Shown here: positions 55,234 through 64,000 of the stretch, in pieces
Numbering within the stretch: position 1 is the stretch's first letter
Layout of the letters: each line of letters begins with the position of its first letter
Assembly: GCA_039707465.1 (NCBI GenBank)
Contig: CM077643.1
Coordinates: 323,025,919-323,089,918, forward strand
Length of the DNA stretch: 64,000 bases
Origin: Rhabdophis nuchalis
Taxonomy: Eukaryota; Chordata; Lepidosauria; Squamata; Natricidae
Direction of reading: 5' to 3'
The notes under the pieces: model-generated
Databases searched by the model: none
Told to the model about the DNA's origin: nothing
Seen by the model: the letters and a program-made list of their open reading frames with translations, nothing else
Program-made: the position numbers and the translations under genes

Positions 55234-56490
55234 CAGGCTGGTTTTGTGATATACTGTACTTATTTGTCTTCTACTTGCTGACTTAACTAAAGCTTAGGAA
55301 GATATGAATGCTATTGATATTCGAAAGCTCTTGGTTTGATACCAACAATGCCCATGGATACGTATTTTATTGTAGTTTAATTATCTTCATTTCTATTTTA
55401 TTTTAACTAGTACTACTAACACTTTACTATCAATCTTATTTTCTAACTTATTTCCTCTGATGCTCTGTAAGCTTTTATTTATTTTTGTCTCCAGCAGTAA
55501 ATTCATAGACATTTAACATGTCAATACTAAAATGGCTCAGAAATTTAATCTAGTCTATATCTTGGTTACTTATATATTTCTATATTTAAATATAGATTCT
55601 GCCTGAGTAGTCATAACATTTTAAACAAAAACAAACAAGCCACTTAGCTATGAAATCCCATTTCATAGTTTCTAAATCATGATCCTGCAAACCCAATTAG
55701 TTGTGGTTTGTTCATGAAATAATATTCAGGAAGCCTTGACAAACATAATGTAAAAATTAGGTCACTTCTCCAATGTAGTTATACGATTCAAATACAAGAA
55801 TTAAATTTCAATGAGCTACCTAGAGCAAATACATTAACTATGATACTCCAGCCTTAGCCTTTCATCACAAATCTGTATGTAGATACTTTGTAAAGGGGTT
55901 CATTTAACAGCCTTGGGACGTCAGTACTGGGTGTACACTTCATAAATTTTTTAGAAAGGTGTTCTATTACTTGAAGATTGCAGAGGAATAATTACAGTAA
56001 CAGGTTTTCTGTGGACATGGCAATTATATATACCTATATATTGCCAGGCTGGAGAGGAGAATGTGGCCTTTCTATTTCTATTATGAAATACATTCATATA
56101 GTCTTTTTAGAGTGAAGTATATTTTCCCAGAAGAATAAGCCATTCACTGGGCTTTTAACATAGCCATGTTAATGTGCACTTTTCCCATCCTTGACTGGCA
56201 GGAAAATATTGCTGGCATTACTTGCATTGTTCTAATGGTTGAGCCTTAATTTGCCCCTATAGTAAGGAGAGTACCATTTATTGCCCTCCCCCCTCTCTCT
56301 CTCCTGTAAGGAGGAGGCAAACCAATTTTAAAATCTTGCCAAGAGAATTTCAGGGGCTGGTCTAGGTAGTTGCCAGAGTCAATACTGATTCAAGGCACAC
56401 ACATAGAAAAACAGTACGAACTATGAATCATGTGAACCCACAAGTCCCAGATCTAAGATGGAAGCAGTATATGTTCTTAAGTAGCAAGAA
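55234..56490. other. No gene or clear repeat seen
   Basis: About 1.26 kb of AT-rich unique-looking DNA. Confidence 0.45.
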
Positions 56491-56963
56491 TGCACAGGAC
56501 CTAGTTATTTGCGGGATCGTATCCTGCCCCATACATCCCTTCGGCTGATTCGCTCTCACAGAGAGGGACTTCTCCGGGTGCTGTCCACTAGGCAATGCCA
56601 GCGGGCAACGCCCAGGGGAAGGGCCTTCTCTGTGATGGGCCCGACCCTTTGGAATGACCTTCCCCCTGACATTAGAACGACCATGGACCTCCGCTCCTTC
56701 CGCCAGAAACTCAAAACCCACCTGTTTCATCTAGCCGACCTGGCCTAATTCCATGCTTCCCGCCTCAGTTTGTAATTTTAAATTATTTTATTCGGTTTTA
56801 AGGTTAAGTTTTTAATTTTTATAAATTTGTACAGAGGGTTATTTAATTCGGTTTTAGTTTATATGTATTGTTGATTGCGATAATTTTTAATTTTACCTGT
56901 ACACCGCCCCGAGTCCCTTCGGGGAGAGGGGGCGGTCTAGAAGTCCAATAAATAAATAAATAA
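56491..56963 (+). mobile_element. L2 LINE, 5'-truncated copy
   Basis: Protein C-terminus (56509-56748: PHTSLRLIRSHREGLLRV, PTLWNDLPPDIRTTMDLR, KTHLFHLADLA and stop), 3' untranslated region, then CACCGCCCCGAGTCCCTTCG, GGGGCGGTCTAGAAGTCC and an AATAAATAAATAA tail. Confidence 0.92.
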
Positions 56964-57068
56964 GAATGATATACGCAGCTAGGTCTGAGAATAACTTTTT
57001 CCAAACAAAGCCACTAGGTTGGACTTCATAGATGAAGGAGAAAGAAAAATAAAACCAACCATCTAGAG

Positions 57069-57294
57069 CAGTGGTAGTCAACCTGGTCCCTACCGCCCAC
57101 TAGTGGGCGTTCCAGCTTTCATGGTGGTTGGTAGGGGTTTTGTCCAATACTGAAGCACTTCCCTTTTTTTAATTTAATTGACTTCCCCACTTTATAAATC
57201 ACCATTACTGTGGAACTGGTGGGAGGTTAGAAAATTTTACTACTAACAGAGATACAAAAGTGGGTGGTAGGTATAAAAAGGTTGACTACCCCTG
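57069..57294. mobile_element. Non-autonomous hAT element (CAGTGGTAGTCAACC type)
   Basis: Left end CAGTGGTAGTCAACCTGGTC, right end AAAGGTTGACTACCCCTG. Flanks ATCTAGAG and ATCTAGAC agree at 7 of 8. Subterminal CTACCGCCCACTAGTGGGCG is a short palindrome. Confidence 0.9.
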
Positions 57295-57302
57295 ATCTAG
57301 AC

Positions 57303-59199
57303 TTTCAATCAGAAACTTTTTTTTCCAATTTGTCTTCCTCTAGAAATGGGTCAGGTTTAACCATGTTAAAATGATGTATGGATAATCTTTCCTTGGGAGG
57401 ATCATCTGGAAAGTAGAATTTCTCCTATAAGATGCACCCATTCATGATAAATATCCCTTCCATGTGGAGCCTGAAGAAATTAAGAGCAATATTTTCTCAA
57501 GTGGATGGAATGACAGAGGTCTACATGATTAGGAAAAGAATTAGAAGTAACTTGATTATGCTAGATTGAAATGCTAATGTTTTCTCATAGACCACTTTCC
57601 TCAGCCTCCCAACCCTATCTCCCTATCCTTTTCAAAGTATGGGGAGATTAACAACCAACACTACAGCTTCTATCATTTATTTGTGATGAATATGCCCATT
57701 TTATCTCCTTGCTCCATCAGATTATGCTGCCACTTTGCATATTTCTTTTAGCTAATGAAATGGACACAGTTATAATTTACTGGCTAGCAATTTGCATGGA
57801 AAGTAGTAGCGACTGCAATAGCTAGCATCACTGCCATTCTTAAAAAGAGACGTCAAGTCAATCAGGTTCATTAACACTTGAGCTGAATATTGGACCTTGT
57901 ATGATATGCTCCTGCCAGGGAAAGAAATCATTGTGCAAAATTCACCAGTCTAACTGGGGAACTGAAGGGGCAGGAAAGAGAATGTTGACTAATGTGGGTT
58001 TCTTTCTAACCCTATTAATAACACAACTGAAGCTGGAGATTTCCCTTGAGGTTCTAGATTAACGACCAACTTGGTGGAGCTGACAGCATGAGGCACAGGC
58101 GATAGCCATCATCCATTTCAAATAATATGCATGGAGAACATTTGAAGTGAATTAATGCCCTTTGCCTTAACCAATTGGGTTGCTGGCTTCAGCTTGCAAC
58201 ATTCCATCTATCTTAGAGCCTCTTTCACTATCCAAGCTGACGGGTAGACGTGTAATTAAAATGAATTAATGATCTGAAGCAGAAACTGTGTTTAATGAAG
58301 CTTCTGCTCAGATGTGAGATGTGAGATTCAAAGCTGTTTGCTTACAAATGTTTACCAATCCTCTATGGATAAATGGCTTTGCCACCTGCTCTTTCCTGCC
58401 ATCGTAGTCAGTTGTTCAGCAGTTGTTCATTTCCTCAATGCAAAGTTCTCACAAGAGCTTAATATTTTCTGGTCCAAATGTGCGATCGTTTAACCCAACT
58501 ATCAAGCATTTGCTTTTCACAGTGAGGTTCTGGAGGAGCTTTAGGGAATGTGGGAAAGTGCAGTAACCATCTAATGATTTAATAATTAAACAAGGCTACA
58601 ACTTGACCAACATCTCTTTCAACCAATGGCACATTGTCAGTCTATCAATAATTTCTGTTTCTTCTTATTCATCTCCGTCCCTGAGATCGACCTTTGTCCT
58701 CATCGCTTTTAAGTTCTTTTCCTCGTCTAGCCTCCTTTCAGCCCATGCTCTTCTTTTCTCACTTGTCCCCATTGAAGATTTTCATTATTTCTGACACAGC
58801 TATGCTCCTGCTTAGCTCTGTGTGACCCACCTTCCTTCAACATTATACTAGCACAACTGTAAGGCAGCACAACCATAGCTGCTTCATCCCAACGTATCAA
58901 TCAACTCACACAGACTGGTTCTCTTTGTTTCCTTCATGACCCAAAGGTCTTTACCTTATAATGGCACAGGCATCATTTGAAAGCTGGCCTGCAATATATC
59001 ATTACCACATTGGCTCATCTCACCTCTGCAATTTCCATGCTGCAAAATGATTTGCTGATTCCTGCAGAAAAGCCCTTTTTGGGACACTGCTCAAGGCTGA
59101 TTAAAGATCAAGTTGTGAATCGTTGCAATGTCCTCATTTGCCAAATGCATGGAAGTTTGCCGTGTTTGCCAACAGAATTTCCTGATGAAGTGATCCACA
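57303..59199. other. No gene seen; possible conserved block inside
   Basis: About 1.9 kb with no recognised transposon. Short frames (for example 58603-58794) are unrecognised. The part at 58030-58330 is listed separately. Confidence 0.5.
58030..58330. promoter_or_regulatory. Candidate conserved non-coding element
   Basis: Repeat-free block with AATAATATGCATGGAG (POU-like), TTAACCAATTGGGTT (inverted CCAAT/CCAATTGG), and GTGTAATTAAAATGAATTAA with several homeodomain-type TAAT cores. The composition and motif density resemble vertebrate enhancer-type elements. Inference only. Confidence 0.3.
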
Positions 59200-59495
59200 C
59201 CCTCTGGAATGACCTACCCACTGACCTACGCACGACCACGGACCTGCGCCTCTTCTGTCGGGCTTTGAAGACCTATCTATTTCGTGCGGCCGGCCTGGCG
59301 TAATTTTTTAAATGGTTTTAGTAGGTTTTATTAATGGTTTTAGACCAGACGTATTATTTAATACATTTTAAAATATATATTTCATGTATTTTTTTATATT
59401 TTATATCACTGATTTTATTGCTGCCTGTACACCGCCCTGAGTCCTGGAAGGGAGAAGGGTGGTATAGAAATTTAATAAATAATAATAGTAATAAT
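59200..59495 (+). mobile_element. L2 LINE 3' end
   Basis: Encodes LWNDLPTDLRTTTDLRLF and KTYLFRAAGLA, then a 3' untranslated region, GTACACCGCCCTGAGTCCTG and an AATAATAGTAATAAT tail. Upstream codons of the same open frame (58977-59199) do not look like L2. Confidence 0.9.
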
Positions 59496-60207
59496 TTTTC
59501 AGTAATGACTGAACTGAACACCAGACTTATAGTAGCAATCAAACACTGTCTACATCCGTGTTGAATTAGGAGATGTGATCCTCCTCTTAAATTTAAAGCA
59601 GGTTCAGGAGGGAAGAATGGTTAAACATACTATTCATCTAAAATATCCATATACTGCTTGCATTAAACATTCTACATCTGTTTGTGGCAGGAATACAGCA
59701 GACCATAAAAATGATGCAAATTGAATCAAACATTGAATAAAATGGAATGACAACAGACAGATAAAGAATAGAAGCAATGTATGGGAAACAACAAACAAAT
59801 ATGTGGTGGGGGAGTAGAGCATGACTGGAAAAGGTTTATAAAAATATGTTTTTAAAAAATGTCAGCAGCATCCAGTTTGACACCTGGTATGTTGCATTTC
59901 TTGGCATGTGCCCATTCACATTTTCTCCAGTGAGGCTCTGAAGCGAAAATCCAATCCAATGCAAATGCAGATGAAGTGAACCATTTTGTGGGATCCATTC
60001 GTTCTTACTCCTTCCTACTCCTTCCCAGCTCTTGGTGACAAGCTTTCTACCCTGTTAGTTGAACAACCACAAATATGGGAAAATATGTTTGCATAGGTCT
60101 CCCCTCAGAAACCCATCTTTATCATATTAGGAAAAGGATGGCAATGGTCATTACTCGTCTTATGGCATGGGCTCCATGTTAAAATTGCAGGAGTAGGTAA
60201 TCTATAC
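59496..60207. other. No gene or clear repeat seen
   Basis: Unique-looking sequence. Confidence 0.45.
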
Positions 60208-60215
60208 ATGTAGGT

Positions 60216-60350
60216 CAGGGGTGTCCAAACTTGGGCACTTTAAGACTTGTGGACTTCAACTCCCAGAATTCCCCAGCCAGCACAGCTGGCTGGGGAATTC
60301 TGGGAGTTGAAGTCCACAATCCTTAAAGTTCCCAAGTTTGGACACCCCTG
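60216..60350. mobile_element. Foldback hAT MITE, 135 bp
   Basis: Outer arms CAGGGGTGTCCAAACTTGGG and inverse complement, same core and subfamily as 48305-48439. Perfect 8-bp duplication ATGTAGGT at 60208-60215 and 60351-60358. Confidence 0.95.
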
Positions 60351-60379
60351 ATGTAGGTAAATAAGTAGAAATAAATTGT

Positions 60380-60455
60380 AATAGCACTTATATACCGCTC
60401 CACAGTGTTTTACAGCCCTCTCTAAGTGGTTCACATTGTCTCATAGACCCAATCC
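60380..60455 (-). mobile_element. tRNA-derived SINE 3' fragment
   Basis: Reverse tail piece AATAGCACTTATATACCGCT, ACAGCCCTCTCTAAGTGG. The head is missing. Confidence 0.75.
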
Positions 60456-60500
60456 AATTACTTTTTCTTTCACAAGGGTTTGTTTCTGGTAGCCCTAGAC

Positions 60501-61266
60501 CAGATGTGATGGTCTAGTGATGGCTAACCTTTTTTTCCTTGGGTGCCGAAAGTATGCACACGTGCTCTGTTGTGTGTGCTCACGTGCCCATACCCATAAT
60601 GCAATGCTTCTCCCACACGCCCCTTCCCCTGCATATCCATGTGACACCCCCTCCACGCTCTTCACCCCCCTTTACATACGCGCGCGACCCCCATCCCTGT
60701 GCTCACCTTGCGGATGTGTGTGCAACGTCCCCCACTTTTGGCATCAGATCCCAAAACAGCGCTGGGGGAGGAGAGGGAAATCCTTGCATCTCAAAACAGC
60801 ATTGAGAGGGAAGGAAACCACCTTTTCTCAGCACTGCCTTGCAATCAGAGGCTTCTCAAAACAGCGCTGTTTTGCGGAGGGAAGACTTTTTCCTTCTCAT
60901 CTCTGCCTTGAGATCGGAGGCTTCTCAAAACAGCACTGTTAAAACAGCGCTGTTTTGCAGAGGAAAGACTTTCGCCTTCTCAGGGCTGCCTTGCGATGCC
61001 ATCCTGAAATCTCCGGAGGGAGAAAAACAGCGAAATGCAAACCGGATGTTTATTCCCGGACTTCCGGTTTGCAGGTTGGGTTGTTTTTCACTCTCCGGAG
61101 GCTTCAGGAAAGCCTCCAGAGGGCGAAAAACAGCGAAAAATGAAAGCCAAAATCAGCTGGCCAGCACGCACATGCGCCTGGAGCTGTCAGGGCAACCTCT
61201 CACGTGCCCTACGAAATGGCTCCGCATGCCACCTGTGGTACGTGTGCCATAGGTTCGCCATCACGG
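60501..61266. mobile_element. Modular hAT element (CAGTGATGG type), 766 bp
   Basis: Left end CAGATGTGATGGTC followed by TAGTGATGGCTAACC (the terminal motif appears twice), right end CATAGGTTCGCCATCACGG. Flanks CCCTAGAC (60493-60500) and CTCTAGAC (61267-61274) agree at 7 of 8. Inside are AAAACAGCGCTGTTTTGC palindromes and CCGGACTTCCGGTTTGC / CCTCCGGAGG-like modules shared with 3893-4953. The open frames are artefacts. Confidence 0.8.
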
Positions 61267-61424
61267 CTCTAGACATTGAGTATAAGTCTATGGTTTGGTT
61301 AATATTTGGCAGCTTGGAGTAAACAATTATCATCAAGACTGTTGTACACTGAGTCAGAGTTGTCCATTTCCTGATTCCATTTTGTGCCATGGGAGGGCAA
61401 CTATGGCTACTATAGCATAGCACT

Positions 61425-61566
61425 TATAGCACTTAGACTTATATACCACTTCATAGCGCTTTACAGCCCTCTCTAAGTGGACTCAGTATCTGGGTCCTCA
61501 TTTTACCGACCTCGGAAGGATGGAAGGCTGAGTCAACGTTGAACCGGTGAGACTCGAACTGGCAAA
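61425..61566 (-). mobile_element. tRNA-derived SINE, partial
   Basis: Reverse copy from AGCACTTAGACTTATATACC to TGAGACTCGAACTGGCAAA (B box region). The head is missing. Confidence 0.8.
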
Positions 61567-61598
61567 TCGCTTACTCTTTTTAAAAGTGATCTGCTTAA

Positions 61599-61820
61599 CA
61601 ATAGCAATAGCACTTGTATACCACCCCATAGTGTTTACAGCCCTCTATAAGCAGTTTATAGAGTTAGCATTTTGTCCCCCAACAATCTGGATCCTCATTT
61701 TACCAACCTTGGAAGGATAGAAGGCTAAGTCAACCTTGAGCCGGTCAGGATCGAACTCCTGGCTATGAGCAGAGTTAGCCTGCAATAATGCATTCTAACC
61801 ACTGTGTCACTCATGGCTCA
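61599..61820 (-). mobile_element. tRNA-derived SINE
   Basis: Reverse copy, near full length: AATAGCAATAGCACTTGTAT tail, B box complement GGATCGAACTC at about 61748, head TCTAACCACTGTGTCACTCA. Confidence 0.9.
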
Positions 61821-62742
61821 GGCCAGATCAAACACGTGATCAACGTGGATTAATTTGCGATGTTGTCTAGAACTACTTTGGATATTGGATTAGTATAAAA
61901 CCATAGCTTCCTATTTTATATGTTGATTATATAATGACATGGTTCGCACTTACTGCTAAGCCGTGATTTGATTTGTTCTTTGTGACATAATGTGCTTTGT
62001 AAACATAGCTTTTGTGTTTTGAAAACAGTGGCTTATGGATTAATGCAACATGTGCACCTAGTCACTGGAGCTTATTAAACAAATTGCTTATTAAGTAGCC
62101 CACGATTCAGTTCAGTATATGGACTCAAACATTCCTAAGATTATGATGCTGGCTTTATAAAAACATTCTCATTTGGATTAAAATAGGAAGAGAGCAAGGT
62201 ATTAAATTTAAAGTCTATTTTAATGTAGGAATATTAATATGAATCTTACATAAGCTGTTTTCACTCAGCATTTAAAATTAATTCAGGTTATATAAAGTGA
62301 ATATAATAGCAGTATCAATGGAAAATCTAGGATAGTCCTGGAGGGAAGTGAAGCAAAGGAGGGTATTAACAGACAGTATGTTCTTCATGATGTTGTAATG
62401 GAAACTTGTACTGCAGGGCAAATACGAAAGAATAGAACTTAGGTTGAGATATCACAACACATATTGTGTCATGTTGGCATCTCCATGGTTAGGAATATAT
62501 GGTTAATAAGCATGTGAATCTCTTGTAGCAGCCATAACAGTGTCTTGTGGGGCTTTTTTGTGGATTACAACGAACTTGTCCAAAAAAACCTCTATGCAGA
62601 GATGTGACTCTTTGTAGATAGGCAAAGAAATGAACAGAAAGCTTGGGTTTAAGATGACATTACAGAGGGAGAGTTAATGCTGTTGTGCTGTTTCTCTCCC
62701 ACACGCCTCTCCAATCCTGTCAATTCCAAGAAAAAAACTATT
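61821..62742. other. No gene or clear repeat seen
   Basis: AT-rich unique-looking sequence. Confidence 0.45.
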
Positions 62743-62750
62743 ACCTAAGG

Positions 62751-62885
62751 CAGGGGTCTGCAAAGTCGGCTCTTTTAAGACTGGTGGACTTCAACTCCCA
62801 GAGTTCCCCAGCCAGCATAGCTGGCTGGGAAATTCTGAGAGTTGAAGTCCACCAGTCTTAAAAGAGCTGACTTTGCAGACCCCTG
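62751..62885. mobile_element. Foldback hAT MITE, 135 bp
   Basis: Outer arms CAGGGGTCTGCAAAGTCGGC and the inverse complement. Perfect 8-bp duplication ACCTAAGG at 62743-62750 and 62886-62893. Full-length relative of 30166-30275. Confidence 0.95.
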
Positions 62886-63052
62886 ACCTAAGGTCACCCG
62901 CAGAACTTCTGCAAGGGGCAACAGATAAAAGGGTAGAGATACCAGGATATGCCACTTTAAGCATACCTTGTACAAATATTACTAGGCAGCTACACTTCTT
63001 TCTCAGAATGGTTTTTCTAAAAATTTAGAAAAATACAAATTTAGGAGATGTA

Positions 63053-63273
63053 GCAAGAGCAAGAGCACTTAGACTTATATACCGCTTCACAGTGCTTTGC
63101 AGCTCTCTCTAAGCGGTTTACAGAGACAGCACCCAACAATCTGAGTCCTCATTTTACAGACCTTGGAAGGATGGAAGGCTGAGTCAACCTTAAGCCAGTG
63201 AGAATCGAACTTCTGGCAGTCAGTAGAATTAGCCTGCAGTTCTGTATTCTAACCACTGCACCACTGTGGCTCT
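63053..63273 (-). mobile_element. tRNA-derived SINE
   Basis: Reverse copy, near full length: tail CACTTAGACTTATATACCGC, middle CTCATTTTACAGACCTTGGA, B box complement GAATCGAACTTC at about 63202, head ACCACTGCACCACTGTGGCT. Confidence 0.92.
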
Positions 63274-64000
63274 TATAACCCTTAACTCCTGTAACCAGTA
63301 ATTGAAACTTACTTACCTCTTCCTTCTGTGATAAGAGATATCTACATTTATAGTGTTTTCAGCTGGGTTTTTTTCAAAGAGTTGGGGCCGGCATTATCGC
63401 AAGCAGAGTGGGAGAAGATGCCATCACAGGCCAGCAGTTGCTAAGGCAAGCCTGTAGCAATGCCTGACATTGCATTAATGATGATGCTGGCCATCTGGCC
63501 ATTCAGAGTAAGCTTCTGCCAGGGTGTCTCTTTCCATCTCTTTTGAGGACTAGTGGAGCCTGGGACAGAAGTCCCCAGGGATATCCCTTCTAAAGATCAT
63601 TTCAGCACCCCCCCTGTTGGAGAGAGAGACAGAGAGACAGAGAGAGAGAAGAATTGATAAAAACTGGAAACATGTCGCTCTGCTGGAGCTGCCTACACAA
63701 AAGCAAAAGTCATCGAAAAAAATAATAAACAGAAAAAAAGAAAGAACAAGAAATTGTCTGCTGAGAGAAAAGAATGGGAGAGTGGGAATAGAAAAACAGC
63801 AAAAAGAAGTATGCATAACATAATGCTCACACAATTAAAGGGAAAGGAAGGGGAAAGGAGTAGAGAAAAATTAAAATTAACAAAGGAGGGGGAAGGAAAT
63901 TAACACACAGCAAGAAATCATTGGAGAGAGAGTAAATGCAAAACTTTTGTAATTATCCACATTTTTTAACCGCTTCAATCTCAAGACATGGACACATTCA
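63274..64000. other. No gene seen; GA-rich patch
   Basis: A short AGAGACAGAGAG repeat lies at about 63619-63652. The rest is purine-rich, and the frames there (63550-63834) are composition artefacts. Confidence 0.45.

Noticed and set aside
60517..61322. Frames of 88-141 codons
   Set aside because: Repeated modules of the hAT element at 60501-61266.
1..64000. Endogenous retrovirus or LTR elements
   Set aside because: I saw no paired LTRs, primer binding site or gag/pol text; the RT traces are all non-LTR types.

Overview
The window looks like non-coding nuclear DNA from a squamate reptile, most likely a snake. I found no host protein-coding gene, rRNA or tRNA gene. Every recognisable coding trace is a decayed piece of a transposable element. 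The squamate call rests on the mixture of families: CR1, L2 and BovB/RTE LINEs, an L1-like element, a Sauria-type SINE ending in ACCTTT, a second tRNA-derived SINE ending in TATATAAGTCTAAGTGCTATTGCTA-like sequence, many short hAT elements, and microsatellites grown from L2 tails. The snake assignment is weaker than the squamate one.

Layout. 1-12 kb: an L2 fragment at the window edge, a Tc1/mariner relic (1.8-2.2 kb), small foldback hAT elements (2.96, 3.28, 6.55 kb), a 1.06-kb hAT element made of repeated modules (3.9-4.95 kb), an L2 3' end with a 145-codon open reverse-transcriptase C-terminus (7.5-8.2 kb), a GAAA array and a TC/AC array, and a possible conserved non-coding block near 10.7-11.15 kb. 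12-24 kb: a LINE C-terminus running into a GAA array, then 3 kb of AT-rich unique sequence, three SINEs with hAT insertions (one rearranged into a large inverted repeat at 15.8-16.05 kb), an RTE relic split by a CR1 insertion (19.4-19.9 kb), and a 2.17-kb L1-like retroposon with 18-bp target duplications (21.2-23.4 kb).

24-43 kb: L2 tails, a CR1 copy (28.8 kb), hAT foldbacks, a hAT element inside a Sauria SINE with perfect 17-bp target duplications (34.77-35.39 kb), a TA-flanked MITE (35.5 kb), a Helitron-like 3' end with GTAG arrays (36.85-37.21 kb), and an old L1 relic (39.4-41.5 kb) into which the longest CR1 copy and a hAT MITE inserted, followed by BovB. 43-64 kb: two further BovB copies, several L2 3' ends (one with a 240-bp variant octamer array at 53 kb), a LINE fragment with RT motifs, a pogo/Tigger-like MITE, a hairpin with a 2-nt loop (52.0 kb), another modular hAT element (60.5-61.3 kb) and a cluster of minus-strand SINEs.

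Nothing here works as an operon or pathway. The organisation is one of successive insertion, with dateable nesting at 8.5, 15.6, 18.7, 19.5, 34.8, 39.6 and 54.3 kb. The most interesting signals are (i) foldback hAT families that keep a shared core but carry different, still symmetric, outer arms, (ii) the rearranged palindrome at 15.8-16.05 kb, (iii) the L1-like short element, and (iv) repeat-free stretches dense in homeodomain/SOX-like motifs. Family names come from recognised motifs and memory of the families, not from a database search.
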